Assembly (NCBI RefSeq): GCF_039543645.1
Contig: NZ_BAABKD010000001.1
Span: 186,001 to 250,000 of the forward strand
DNA: 64,000 nucleotides
Direction of reading: 5' to 3'
DNA from: Paenalcaligenes hermetiae
GTDB taxonomy: Bacteria > Pseudomonadota > Gammaproteobacteria > Burkholderiales > Burkholderiaceae_B
Below the pieces are notes generated by a model. That model worked only from the letters and a program-made list of their open reading frames with translations. It was not told the DNA's origin and ran no database searches. Shown piece by piece: positions 35,663 through 44,892 of the stretch. Positions within the stretch are counted from its first letter, which is position 1. Each line of letters opens with the position of its first letter. Both the position numbers and the translations under genes were made by a program.

Positions 35663-36720
35663 TGCCAAACGCCCTATCTACTGTTCCCGTCACGGTACTG
35701 GGCGCAGGTAGCTGGGGCACCGCATTAGCGGCGCTTGCCAGCCACCGTGCGTCCACCTTAATCTGGGCGCGTAATGCCCACAGCGCCGCCGCCATTAACC
35801 AGCAACACCAGCTGCCGCACTATCTGCCGGGGGTAAAGCTGCCCACCACGCTACAGGCTACCGATGATTTTGCCCGCGCCATTGATCACGTTTTGGGCGA
35901 TGATAGCCAACCCGGATTAATTATTCTGGGTGTGCCCTTAGCCGGTTTACAAGACATCTGCGTTCGTTTACACGATTACTTACCAACGCAGCGTCGTCAC
36001 CCGTTGTATATTTTGCGCACCTGCAAAGGCTTTGATCCGAAAACCTCCCAACTGCCGCATCAAATCACCGCTCAATACCTGCCTGCTTACTCATGGCTCA
36101 AAACCGGTACCTTATCGGGCCCCTCATTTGCGCTAGAGGTCGCCCAAGGTTTACCCGTAGCGCTCACTGTAGCAAGCCACGCACCAGATTTGGCCGCCTG
36201 CACCGTATCCATTTTGCATGGACAGTCTGCGCGCATTTATAGCAGCACTGATTTAATCGGGGTAGAAATAGGCGGGGCGCTCAAAAACATCATCGCCATC
36301 GCCTGCGGTGCTAGCGACGGGCTTGCTCTGGGCACTAACGCCCGCGCGGCACTCATTACTCGAGGCTTAGCTGAAATGCAACGCATCGGTACCGCGCTGG
36401 GTGGCCAAGCCGCTACCTTCTCTGGACTAACTGGATTAGGCGATTTGGTGTTAACCACTACCGGCGACTTATCACGCAATAGACAGGTGGGGCTAGCTAT
36501 TGCCCAAGGCAAAACCTTGGATGCTATTTTGGCTTCGGGCTTAACGGCCGAGGGAGTGCGTTGTGCTCAAGCCGCCTTGCGTATTGCCCAACAACACCAA
36601 ATCGAAGCCCCGATCACCCAAGCGGTGTGCGACGTATTATTTCATGGCTTATCTCCCATGGAAGCCGTGCAGCAGCTGCTCGCCCGCGTCGCCCGCTTAG
36701 AACATTCCTATGATGACTAA
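35662..36720 (+). CDS. gpsA: NAD(P)-dependent glycerol-3-phosphate dehydrogenase
   Basis: Makes sn-glycerol-3-phosphate from dihydroxyacetone phosphate for phospholipid synthesis; 352 aa, cytoplasmic. Rossmann motif GAGSWGTALA near 13-22, catalytic-domain stretches SGPSFALEVAQG and GALKNIIAIACG (catalytic Lys), and ATFSGLTGLGDLVLTTTGDLSRNR in the substrate region. Translationally coupled to secB. The final part runs to two bases before the Bug receptor gene. Confidence 0.96.
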   Translation: MPNALSTVPVTVLGAGSWGTALAALASHRASTLIWARNAHSAAAINQQHQLPHYLPGVKLPTTLQATDDFARAIDHVLGDDSQPGLIILGVPLAGLQDICVRLHDYLPTQRRHPLYILRTCKGFDPKTSQLPHQITAQYLPAYSWLKTGTLSGPSFALEVAQGLPVALTVASHAPDLAACTVSILHGQSARIYSSTDLIGVEIGGALKNIIAIACGASDGLALGTNARAALITRGLAEMQRIGTALGGQAATFSGLTGLGDLVLTTTGDLSRNRQVGLAIAQGKTLDAILASGLTAEGVRCAQAALRIAQQHQIEAPITQAVCDVLFHGLSPMEAVQQLLARVARLEHSYDD

Positions 36721-36722
36721 CT

Positions 36723-37712
36723 ATGCTTAAATTTTTACAAAAAACAGTGCTTGCCGCTGCCACTGGTGTGGCATTACTGGCCTCGACTGGCGCGGCGATC
36801 GCTGCCGACTGGCCTAAAAAAACCATTCAAATGGTTGTTCCCTTTCCCGCAGGCTCATCGCCTGATGTATTGGCGCGCACGATCGCCGAGCCCATGTCTC
36901 AAGCCCTCGGGCAAACCATCATCGTCGACAACAAACCTGGCGCAGGTGGCAATATTGGCACACGTTTTGTCGCCAGAGCCAAACCCGATGGCTATACGCT
37001 ACTATTGACCATCAATGGTCCTATGGTGACAGCCCCCACCCTGTATAAAAAATCATTAGGATACGATCCACTCAAAGATTTACAACCCATTTCTTTAGTG
37101 GGTACCAGTCCCAATGTGTTAATTGTGCCCGCCGATTCACCCGCTACTAACCTAACTGAATTCATCGAGCTAGCTAAAAAAGAAAAAGGGGCGTTAAATT
37201 ACGGTTCGGTCGGAGCCGGTAGCGCATCGCATCTGAGCATGGCTATGTTAGAACATGCGGCTGACATTGAGCTCACCCATATCCCTTATAGCGGTTTTCC
37301 GCAGATTATTTCAGGTGTGATTGCAGGGGATATTCACGGCGCATTCATGGTACCCGGTATTGCCATGCCCCAAGTCAACTCGGGCAAAATCCGTGCCTTA
37401 GCCGTAACCAGTTTGGAGGAAAGCGAGCTGGTGCCGAATATGCCACCCGTGGCCGCAACCAAGGGCTTTGAAGGCTTTGAGGCCATTTCTTGGGATGCTC
37501 TCTTTGTACCCTCCGGCACACCAGAAGCCATCGTAACCCGTTTAAACGAACTGACCCAAGAGGTCTTAGCTCGCCCCGAGGTACAAGAAAAAATCCGTGC
37601 GTTGTACTTTACGCCCGAATCCTCTAGCCCCGCCGCCATGACCGAACGCATTCAATCGGAAAAAGTGGTTTGGGACGAAGTCATCGAGCGCTTACAATTA
37701 ACACTGGATTAA
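36723..37712 (+). CDS. Bug/TctC-type tripartite tricarboxylate receptor
   Basis: Periplasmic solute-binding protein, 329 aa. Signal peptide at 1-27 (ends AIAA). Family marks: KTIQMVVPFPAGSSPDVLAR, VDNKPGAGGNIGT, PDGYTLL, the LNYGSVGAGSASHLSMAMLE segment and GEIRALAVT-type GKIRALAVTS. Family members bind carboxylic acids or amides. Burkholderiales carry very many of them, mostly without the TctAB membrane subunits, and none are encoded nearby here. The start is two bases past gpsA with no ribosome site visible, so it depends on coupling to gpsA. Its end overlaps the trmL end by four bases. Confidence 0.93.
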   Translation: MLKFLQKTVLAAATGVALLASTGAAIAADWPKKTIQMVVPFPAGSSPDVLARTIAEPMSQALGQTIIVDNKPGAGGNIGTRFVARAKPDGYTLLLTINGPMVTAPTLYKKSLGYDPLKDLQPISLVGTSPNVLIVPADSPATNLTEFIELAKKEKGALNYGSVGAGSASHLSMAMLEHAADIELTHIPYSGFPQIISGVIAGDIHGAFMVPGIAMPQVNSGKIRALAVTSLEESELVPNMPPVAATKGFEGFEAISWDALFVPSGTPEAIVTRLNELTQEVLARPEVQEKIRALYFTPESSSPAAMTERIQSEKVVWDEVIERLQLTLD

Positions 37713-38179
37713 ACCCCGCCCTCATAACCCAGCTGGCGCCAGGCCTCAAACACCGTTACGGCGACAGCATTCGATAAATTCAGGCTGCGCTGCTCAGGCA
37801 TCATGGGTAGTCGCAGCCTTTGTGCTGGTGCAAAAAGCGCCACTTGCTCGGGTTTCAATCCTGCCGTTTCGCAGCCAAATACAAATACATCCCCTTTTTG
37901 AAAACGCTGCCCACCTAACAGCGATGAGCCTTTGGTCGTCATGGCAAAACAGCGCTCTGGTACTGCCCCAATATGCTGCAATGCCTGGGGTAAATTGGGG
38001 TGGATCTGTAAGCGTGCCCACTCGTGATAATCTAAACCCGCTCGCTTAAGCTTGCTGTCTTCGAGCCTAAAACCTAATGGCTCCACCAAATGCAAATAGG
38101 CACCGGTATTAGCCGCAAGGCGAATCACATTACCGGTGTTAGGAGGGATTTCAGGGGATACAAGAACAATATGGAACAT
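37709..38179 (-). CDS. trmL: tRNA (cytidine/uridine-34 2'-O)-methyltransferase
   Basis: SPOUT-class methyltransferase, 156 aa, that methylates the wobble ribose of leucine tRNAs. Starts MFHIVLVSPEIPPNTGNVIRL; other marks are VFGCETAGL and the knot segment SLNLSNAVAVTVFEAWRQ. The start at 38179 matches the family N-terminus; a frame to 38209 adds ten unlike residues and overlaps comF. It follows comF by seven bases. Confidence 0.95.
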   Translation of the reverse strand: MFHIVLVSPEIPPNTGNVIRLAANTGAYLHLVEPLGFRLEDSKLKRAGLDYHEWARLQIHPNLPQALQHIGAVPERCFAMTTKGSSLLGGQRFQKGDVFVFGCETAGLKPEQVALFAPAQRLRLPMMPEQRSLNLSNAVAVTVFEAWRQLGYEGGV

Positions 38180-38186
38180 AACACCA

Positions 38187-38960
38187 TCACAACATCGACC
38201 ACGGCACACGCGCTAACGTCACAGCATAGACCTGTTTCACCCCATGATTTAGGGCGCAACAAGCGGCACTGTGTAGCGTACTGCCCGTAGTCAATACATC
38301 ATCAACCAATAATAACGTTTCAGGAGGCGGGGCCCCCCGCCAAACAAAAGCATGCTGTGCATGCACCCAGCGCTGCGATTGCGTGCGGTGTTTTTGCGCT
38401 TGATCTGCTTTGGGCTGCGTCAACGCTAACAAATCCGAGGCTAAAGGCAAACCCAAATAACGCGCCAAATAACGCGCCAGCTCCATGGCGGGATTAAATC
38501 CACGCCGGCGCAATGCCTGCCGCCGCGAAGGAATCGCCGTGACCACCATCGCTGTAGGGAGCTCCCAACCATCACGCCACATCGCTTGTTGCATCATACG
38601 CGCTAACATTGGCGCTAAACGCAGCTGGTGGTAATTTTTAAAACGCCAAATCAAACTGTCTAAAGGCGCCACATAATCAAAAGCGACTGCTAGCGCATGC
38701 CAAGCCTGCGGCTGTACTAAACAACGCTGACATAGCTGCTGCGCACGACATACACCACTCAACTGCGCTACTTTACACCTTTGGCAGCGCCAACGCACAT
38801 GTTTATAACGATAATGCCAATCGGCGACACAAAATGAACATAAACCGCCCCCTTGTGTGCGCTCCCCACACAACACACACGCTGTAGGAATACGCTGACG
38901 CAATGCATCCACTATCTGCCACCATCGCCCTAAGTCGCCTAGAGATAGGAAATCAGCCAT
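38187..38960 (-). CDS. comF: ComF family phosphoribosyltransferase-like protein
   Basis: 257 aa. Four-Cys zinc-finger pairs in the N-terminal third (CVLC..CSFC, CQRC, CQRC), then the PRTase domain with the PRPP-loop LLVDDVLTTGSTLHSAA near residue 215. ComF is needed for DNA uptake in some competent bacteria, apparently linking to PriA and single-strand DNA processing; in most others its role is unclear. Start at 38960 chosen as the first ATG in front of the conserved part. Divergent from the BioC-like gene. Confidence 0.92.
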   Translation of the reverse strand: MADFLSLGDLGRWWQIVDALRQRIPTACVLCGERTQGGGLCSFCVADWHYRYKHVRWRCQRCKVAQLSGVCRAQQLCQRCLVQPQAWHALAVAFDYVAPLDSLIWRFKNYHQLRLAPMLARMMQQAMWRDGWELPTAMVVTAIPSRRQALRRRGFNPAMELARYLARYLGLPLASDLLALTQPKADQAQKHRTQSQRWVHAQHAFVWRGAPPPETLLLVDDVLTTGSTLHSAACCALNHGVKQVYAVTLARVPWSML

Positions 38961-39002
38961 AATAAAACCTTTAGGAGTATGTTTACCAAAAGGCTGTGTG
39001 TC

Positions 39003-39890
39003 ATGACCCCTTCCCGCCCTATTTCTTCCGAAACCGTGCGACAGCAATTTAATCGTCGTGCGCCCTTAGATGCGCCCCAGTTTTTGTACGGCGAAATCGC
39101 CCAACGTATGCTGTCCCGTTTAGCGTATATCGTGGTGCAACCAGAGCAGATTCTTGATGCGGGCTGCGGTGCGGGTCATGCCATTGACCCCTTGCGCGCA
39201 CGCTATGTAGATATGGACTACGTAGGGATAGACCACAGCGCTGCGTTATTGGCCGTTGCCCAACAACGCTACGGCCACCAGCCTAGTCTATGGCAACGTT
39301 TACGAAAAAAAGCCCTAAAATCACCCACTTTCGTAGAAGCCGACCTAGCTAAAACAGGCCTATCCCCCCAATCTTTTGATTTGATTTGGTCCAATTTGGC
39401 TTTACATTGGCACCCTAATCCCCCGCAGGTGATTCAAGAGTGGCGTCGACTACTGCGCCCGGATAAATTATTAATGTTTTCTACCTTTGGCCCGGCTACG
39501 CTACAAGAATTACGCCACGCGCTTGAGCAAGCCCAAGTCACGACGGCAACCATGGCTTTTGTAGATATGCATGATTATGGTGATATGCTGCTGCAAAATG
39601 GGTTTAGTGACCCCGTCATGGATCAAGAAATCATCACCCTGACGTATAAATCGGCAGAAACCCTATTGCAGGACGTGCGCGCGATGGGCGGCAACCCAAA
39701 CCCCCATCGGCATATTATCGGCCGAGCCGACTATTTACGTGTGATCGACGCGCTAGAAGCCCAACGCCATATGGATGGCACGATTCATTTAAGTATAGAA
39801 GTCGCCTATGGCCACGCTTGGCGCGCAGCCATACAAAAACAAGGGAATGAAATCCATATCCCCTTGTCAAGTATTAAGCGCAAAAACTAA
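39003..39890 (+). CDS. bioC: BioC-like SAM-dependent methyltransferase
   Basis: Class I methyltransferase, 295 aa. SAM motif I DAGCGAGHAI near residue 50 and the LIWSNLALHWHPNP and FSTFGPATLQELR segments typical of BioC, which methylates malonyl-ACP to start biotin synthesis. VRAMGGN near 215 is another BioC mark. No bio genes are adjacent, so a general methyltransferase cannot be ruled out. Two possible starts: ATG 38979 with AGGAG too close, and ATG 39003 with AAGG nine bases upstream; the second is preferred. Last four bases overlap the end of ntrX. Confidence 0.8.
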   Translation: MTPSRPISSETVRQQFNRRAPLDAPQFLYGEIAQRMLSRLAYIVVQPEQILDAGCGAGHAIDPLRARYVDMDYVGIDHSAALLAVAQQRYGHQPSLWQRLRKKALKSPTFVEADLAKTGLSPQSFDLIWSNLALHWHPNPPQVIQEWRRLLRPDKLLMFSTFGPATLQELRHALEQAQVTTATMAFVDMHDYGDMLLQNGFSDPVMDQEIITLTYKSAETLLQDVRAMGGNPNPHRHIIGRADYLRVIDALEAQRHMDGTIHLSIEVAYGHAWRAAIQKQGNEIHIPLSSIKRKN

Positions 39891-40555
39891 GACGACTGCT
39901 GACGCCGACGCGCAGAGGCATCGATGCCCAGCTGTTTTAGTTTGCGATATAAATGGGTACGCTCTAGTCCCGTGCGCTCGGAAACCCGTGTCATGCTGTA
40001 GTTTTCGCGGGCAAGATGAAATTCGAAATAAATGCGCTCGAACTCATCACGTGCTTCGCGTAACGGCAGCTCCAACGATATCGAACCCAAATACGACTCG
40101 TCTTGTTGCTGCACCACCGCTGGTGCTGCGGCAGCCGCCGGCGCGGTCGCAGCGCGTGCCGTATTTTGCGCGATATTTTTAGGTACCACCACCGTACGCT
40201 CTAACCCAGACGCCACCGCATCGAGCAGCTTTTGCATGGCAATGGGCTTTTCGAGAAAATCCACCGCACCAATGCGGGTGGCTTCCATCGCGGTGTCTAC
40301 TGTTGCATGACCACTCATCATAATCACTGGCATATCCAGAAGCCCTTGTGCTGCCCACTCTTTGAGCAAACTGACCCCGTCGGTGTCAGGCATCCAAATA
40401 TCCAATAACACGAGATCTGGTCGTGCGCGCAGACGCGCCTCGCGAGCTTGTGCCGCATTTTCGGCGACCTCTACCGAGTGTCCCTCGTCGTATAAGATTT
40501 CCGATAAGAGTTCACGGATACCGATTTCGTCATCAACTACCAGAATTCTGGCCAT
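39887..40555 (-). CDS. ntrX: NtrX-like response regulator lacking the AAA+ domain
   Basis: Response regulator, 222 aa. Receiver domain at 1-120 with the acid pocket Asp8/Asp9, phosphoacceptor Asp52, and Lys103; an Ala/Pro-rich linker at about 128-150; and a Fis-type helix-turn-helix at about 180-218 (RVSERTGLERTHLYRKLKQLGI). The sigma-54 AAA+ domain of classical NtrX is absent, with a linker in its place, so it cannot act as an enhancer-binding ATPase; this short form is usual in several betaproteobacteria. Follows the kinase gene by 20 nt. Controls are likely tied to nitrogen or redox state, by family. Confidence 0.92.
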   Translation of the reverse strand: MARILVVDDEIGIRELLSEILYDEGHSVEVAENAAQAREARLRARPDLVLLDIWMPDTDGVSLLKEWAAQGLLDMPVIMMSGHATVDTAMEATRIGAVDFLEKPIAMQKLLDAVASGLERTVVVPKNIAQNTARAATAPAAAAAPAVVQQQDESYLGSISLELPLREARDEFERIYFEFHLARENYSMTRVSERTGLERTHLYRKLKQLGIDASARRRQQSS

Positions 40556-40575
40556 AAACCGTCCCTACGTTCTTT

Positions 40576-42906
40576 TTAGGCATCATCACTGCCTTCGGAT
40601 TGATTATGCAGTGTTTGCGTCGTGTTGGCTAGGTGCGTAAATAAAATCGAAATACGCGCCCCCCCGTCGTGGCGATTTGCAATATCAATTTTACCGCCAT
40701 GTTCTTCAATAATTTTCTTAACTATAGCAAGTCCTAAGCCAGTACCAGTGGATTTGGTTGTGATATAGGGTTCAAACACCCGTGCCAAAATGGCTTCGTC
40801 AAAGCCTGGCCCATTGTCCGACACCACTAATCGTACCGCAGACTGGGAGTTTTGGTTATCCGCTGTCAGGCTCGTGCGTACGACTATACACGGCTGCGGT
40901 TGGCTGGCATCCTGCAGCAATGCATCCGTTGCATTGCTAAGTAAATTATGAATAATCTGTCGTAACTGGGTTGGGTCGCCTTCCACCAAAGGCAGATTGT
41001 CCTGAAGGCTAATTTGTAATTGTACCTGTTGATTTTCTGCTGTGCTTTGGGTTTGTGGATCCCAACCATATAAGTGTAAGACTTCTGTAATCAGCGCGTT
41101 AATATCTACCGCCTGCATTTGTGCCGGTGGAGTCCGTGCATACTCACGAAAATCTTCCACCATTTGTTTTAACGAGGCCACCTGATTCACAATGGTATTG
41201 GTAGCCCGCTTCAACATATTCGCATCGCGCTCATCAAGCTTGTCGACTAATTTTAACGCAAGACGCTCCGCTGACAACTGAATCGGTGTTAAAGGGTTCT
41301 TAATTTCATGCGCTAAACGGCGCGCGACCTCACCCCATGCAACCAAACGGTTTGCCGAAATCACATCACTGATATCATCAAACACGACTAAATAGCCATT
41401 GCGAATTCCGTCCACCACCAAAGTGGTGCCCCGCGCTAACAGCGTAATCGTCACCGGCTCCACATCGTGCTCGGTGGCGATTTGGGTCTCAAACTGCTGC
41501 TGCCAGTGTTCGCGCTCGGACTCCACCGCCACATGGGCTGCAAAGGCGTCTTGAATATGATGTTCAAAATCCATGACGGCATCATTAAGATGCAAAGGTT
41601 TACCCAAAAGTGCCGCTAAATCCACCTGCAAAATACGCGCTGCGCCCTCGTTATAACGCGTTAGCCTAAAGTCCCGATCAAAAACCAACACCCCCGAAGA
41701 TAAGTGGCTAAGCACGGACTCTAAATACACATTGGAGCGCTCAAGCTGACGGCGGTTATTTTCCACCATGCGCCGCGCCTCTTCGAGCTGACGTGTCATG
41801 GCATTAAACGAACGCGTCAGCTGTCCGACCTCGTCCTTAGCCGCCGTTTCAGGCAAGGGACGGTAGTCCCCCACCCCGACGGCTTGGGTGCCACTGGCTA
41901 AGGTCAAAAGTGGGCGTACTAAACGCCGTGATAACGCAAAAGCTGACAAAACCGCCGCCAACACCGCTAGCACCAGCGCCAAAGTTAACGTCAGGCTGTA
42001 TAGTTTGCGCAAGCCGGTACGCGATAAGGCCAGCTCTTGATAATCACTGTACCCCTGTTGAATTTGATTAGCATGACGGGCGAGCTTTTCGGGTACAGGC
42101 TGCAATACCTGTAGCCAACGTTTATCAGGATTGATCCCGTATTGGCTTAACGTATTGTCATTTCCTGTTAAAGGCAAAACCACACGTAAGCGCAGTCCCA
42201 TTTCATTCGGACTTTGCTCATCGACTTCGGCGGCCGCATATTCGTGTGCTACCCGCAACTGGTTGAACACCTGCTGCGGCGGCATATCAGGCATCAACAC
42301 GGCATAATTTGATGAGGAAAACGCCAACAAACGCCCCCCGCCCGTAAACACCATGGCCTCGCTCACGCCGGAGCCTTCGCGCAACGTGCTTAAAATCAAT
42401 GCCACGTCGCCTTGGCTATCGTCAAGATTACGCGCGAGCTGCCGCGCGCGGATTTTTAAATCATCAAGTTGCTGGTCCAGCGCCGCACGCCCTAAATTTA
42501 GCCCCGATTCCAGCGCGGTATCTACCCGCACATTAAACCAAGATTCGATCGACTTGGATAAAAACTGTACGGAAAGCACATAAATCAACGCTCCGGGGAT
42601 AATACCAATCAAGGTAAAATACCAAGCAAAACGCGCGGTCATGCGCGAGCCAAACTGACGCCGACGAATTTGCCGTAATAGTCGCACCGTCAGGATCAGC
42701 ACCCAAGACATCAGCGCAAAAGCCAGTACTACGTTTAAGCTAAATAAAACGTCATAGTACTGTGCAAAACGAGAAGCATTCGCCGTCGACCAGACCAACA
42801 GCGCCAGTAGTGCCACGGCACTGATCCCCGCCACAAAAGCAGCGGTACGTAGCGACCAGCGGATTAAGGCTGGAGCGCGTCGACGGAGAAACTGAAATTT
42901 TTCCAT
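40576..42906 (-). CDS. ntrY: NtrY-type sensor histidine kinase
   Basis: Membrane sensor kinase, 776 aa. Three membrane segments near the N-terminus and another at about 300, an extracytoplasmic domain between them, a HAMP linker (SRRLVRPLLTLASGTQAVG), a PAS domain with LSSGVLVFDRDFRLTRYNEGAA, then HisKA with the phosphorylated His in RLAHEIKNPLTPIQ near residue 530, and the ATPase domain (LLSNATDALLQ, VSDNGPGFDE, TGLGLAIVKKIIEEHGG). Starts inside the end of the DUF4390 gene (43-bp overlap), so is coupled to it. Partner of NtrX. Confidence 0.94.
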   Translation of the reverse strand: MEKFQFLRRRAPALIRWSLRTAAFVAGISAVALLALLVWSTANASRFAQYYDVLFSLNVVLAFALMSWVLILTVRLLRQIRRRQFGSRMTARFAWYFTLIGIIPGALIYVLSVQFLSKSIESWFNVRVDTALESGLNLGRAALDQQLDDLKIRARQLARNLDDSQGDVALILSTLREGSGVSEAMVFTGGGRLLAFSSSNYAVLMPDMPPQQVFNQLRVAHEYAAAEVDEQSPNEMGLRLRVVLPLTGNDNTLSQYGINPDKRWLQVLQPVPEKLARHANQIQQGYSDYQELALSRTGLRKLYSLTLTLALVLAVLAAVLSAFALSRRLVRPLLTLASGTQAVGVGDYRPLPETAAKDEVGQLTRSFNAMTRQLEEARRMVENNRRQLERSNVYLESVLSHLSSGVLVFDRDFRLTRYNEGAARILQVDLAALLGKPLHLNDAVMDFEHHIQDAFAAHVAVESEREHWQQQFETQIATEHDVEPVTITLLARGTTLVVDGIRNGYLVVFDDISDVISANRLVAWGEVARRLAHEIKNPLTPIQLSAERLALKLVDKLDERDANMLKRATNTIVNQVASLKQMVEDFREYARTPPAQMQAVDINALITEVLHLYGWDPQTQSTAENQQVQLQISLQDNLPLVEGDPTQLRQIIHNLLSNATDALLQDASQPQPCIVVRTSLTADNQNSQSAVRLVVSDNGPGFDEAILARVFEPYITTKSTGTGLGLAIVKKIIEEHGGKIDIANRHDGGARISILFTHLANTTQTLHNQSEGSDDA

Positions 42907-43460
42907 GGGGTGGCGACAGTCCATGCACGGCCATTTAAAGCGTCCACCTGTAGCGGACGAGTGAGTAACGAGGTATCTAAACGCAGGCGGATTTTGCCGT
43001 CATACACTTGGTTCGGATCTAGATCAATCGCATACGCTACCGCCCAATTACGAATATGACGCATGGGGTATAACGCGTCTTGTAGAGAAGACTCCGGCCA
43101 TAATAAGTCCCCAGAACCCACACGCCACTGACGCGTCAACGCGTTATATACCACGCGCCAAGTTTGACTTTCTTTGACTTCGGTTTTATCGAACCACCAC
43201 CAGCGTCGGCTTTTAATTTCCACATCAGCGGTGAAATGCAGAGGCACCCCTTTTAGAGCAACTTCGCGTAGTTGCTCAGGCAAGTCAAAATGAATATCCG
43301 CATCGATATAAAGCTTGTTATCAGCGATATGAGGAGAGACCATAGTCACCTCTTCCGTCGCCGATAGGGTGAGCTCATCTGCTACGGCCATGCTTAAAGG
43401 GCTTAGCAGGCTCAATAGCCAAAGCAGCATAAAAGTAGTAACAAGACGATGCCAGCTCAT
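42864..43460 (-). CDS. DUF4390 family exported protein
   Basis: Exported protein of unknown function, 198 aa. A signal peptide at 1-27 (MSWHRLVTTFMLLWLLSLLS, ending VADELTL) precedes a beta-rich domain with NKLYIDADIHFDLPEQLREV and KSRRWWWFDK, typical of DUF4390. It always appears between rsmB and ntrY in Burkholderiales, and is assumed to assist the kinase, but there is no proof. Start 43460 leaves ten bases after rsmB; the frame is open further up. Its end overlaps ntrY. Confidence 0.9.
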   Translation of the reverse strand: MSWHRLVTTFMLLWLLSLLSPLSMAVADELTLSATEEVTMVSPHIADNKLYIDADIHFDLPEQLREVALKGVPLHFTADVEIKSRRWWWFDKTEVKESQTWRVVYNALTRQWRVGSGDLLWPESSLQDALYPMRHIRNWAVAYAIDLDPNQVYDGKIRLRLDTSLLTRPLQVDALNGRAWTVATPWKNFSFSVDALQP

Positions 43461-43470
43461 TGCGTGTCCA

Positions 43471-44817
43471 TTAGTTTGGGCGTTTTTGCAAAAGCGCATA
43501 GAAAAACCCATCGCCACCTGCTTGTTCAGGCGTATCTACGGTGGGTAAGCGTTGTAAAGGCGACTGTGGTAATAATACCGCATCTGCCTGCTGTGTTAAG
43601 AAATGATCAATTTGTTGCTGCCCCTCTTCGGGGAAAATCGAACAGGTCACGTATAATAAATGCCCCCCTGGTTTCAGCGTGCCCCACAGCGCTTGCAAAA
43701 TCTGCTGTTGTAATGCTGCCGTTGCCGCCACATCGGTAGCTCGCCGTAACCAACGAATATCTGGGTGGCGCCGCACAATGCCCGATGCCGTACACGGCAC
43801 ATCGGCTAAGATGGCATCAAACGGTTTTCCATCCCACCACTGCGCCACCGCTTGAGCCTCTGCAGCTTGAATCTGTACATGTGCCCCGTCCAAACCTAAA
43901 CGGGCTAAGTTTTCATGCACCCGCGTCAGCCGTCGGGCATCCGCATCTAAAGCGATAAGCTCAATGTCAGCCTGCTCTAGCAAATGTGCGGTTTTGCCGC
44001 CGGGGGCAGCACAAGCATCCAATACCCGCATCCCATCCGCCAACGGTAACAGCTGCCCTGCCAGCTGTGCCGAATGATCTTGTACCGACCACCACCCCAA
44101 ATCAAAGGCTGGAATCTGTTGCACAGGCCGCGCTTGCGCTAACACAATGGTAGGCTCTGCAGGCGACCAAGCCTCGATCCCCGCTTGCTCTAATAAAGCC
44201 AACATACGTGCTACCGAACAACGCCGCTGGTTCACGCGCAAGGTTAACGGCGCAGGGATATTAGCGACCTGTAAAATAGTTTGCCATTGCGAGGGATACG
44301 CTTTTTTTAAAGCCCGAATCCACCACATAGGATGATTCCAACGAGCTTGCGGCTTACGTTGTGCCTTTTCTAATAACGCGCTACGCTCACGAATAAATCG
44401 ACGCAACACCGCATTCAGCAAGTTCTTTAGCGGACGCATCGATCGCTGTGATTGCGCGGCCTCCACCGCCTGATCTACCACCGTATGCACCGAATACACC
44501 GGTGTTTCAGGGCGATCTGCAAATACGTTTTTATCTGCTTGTACCTGCACTGCCACATCCACTAACAACAACGCTTGTAGCATTAACGCATCAAACCATG
44601 CCTCTTTAGGCTGGCGCGGCACCAATAATTGGCGTAATTCCTGTGCCAAGCCTAGGTGGCGTAAGCAATAAAAGCTATGCGCTTGCGACGCTGCCCGTAA
44701 CGGTGCAGGTGTTTGAGCTAAGCAATCGGTAAGCGACGCCCCCTGAAGCACGTCTTGAATATGGCGCGCTGAAGCGAGCAAAACCTGAGAAAGAGCGGGT
44801 TGTAATGCGGTAGACAT
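43471..44817 (-). CDS. rsmB: 16S rRNA (cytosine-967 C5)-methyltransferase
   Basis: Sun/RsmB family enzyme, 448 aa, that methylates C967 of 16S rRNA. N-terminal NusB-like RNA-binding domain (about 1-150), then the methyltransferase domain with LDACAAPGGKTAHLLE near 258-273, DVPCTASGIVRRHPD near 340 and the second active Cys in VTCSIFPEEG near 390. Full length. First gene of the rsmB-DUF4390-ntrY-ntrX operon. Confidence 0.96.
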   Translation of the reverse strand: MSTALQPALSQVLLASARHIQDVLQGASLTDCLAQTPAPLRAASQAHSFYCLRHLGLAQELRQLLVPRQPKEAWFDALMLQALLLVDVAVQVQADKNVFADRPETPVYSVHTVVDQAVEAAQSQRSMRPLKNLLNAVLRRFIRERSALLEKAQRKPQARWNHPMWWIRALKKAYPSQWQTILQVANIPAPLTLRVNQRRCSVARMLALLEQAGIEAWSPAEPTIVLAQARPVQQIPAFDLGWWSVQDHSAQLAGQLLPLADGMRVLDACAAPGGKTAHLLEQADIELIALDADARRLTRVHENLARLGLDGAHVQIQAAEAQAVAQWWDGKPFDAILADVPCTASGIVRRHPDIRWLRRATDVAATAALQQQILQALWGTLKPGGHLLYVTCSIFPEEGQQQIDHFLTQQADAVLLPQSPLQRLPTVDTPEQAGGDGFFYALLQKRPN

Positions 44818-44892
44818 GAAGACATTGAGAATAAGAAGCGTTTAAGATGCTAAAAAGCCGCAACCCTCACTTTATCATTTTTTGTTAACAAA

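Noticed and set aside
38979..39002. Upstream ATG of the BioC-like gene
   Set aside because: AGGAG is only one base before this ATG; the added eight residues are not like the family.
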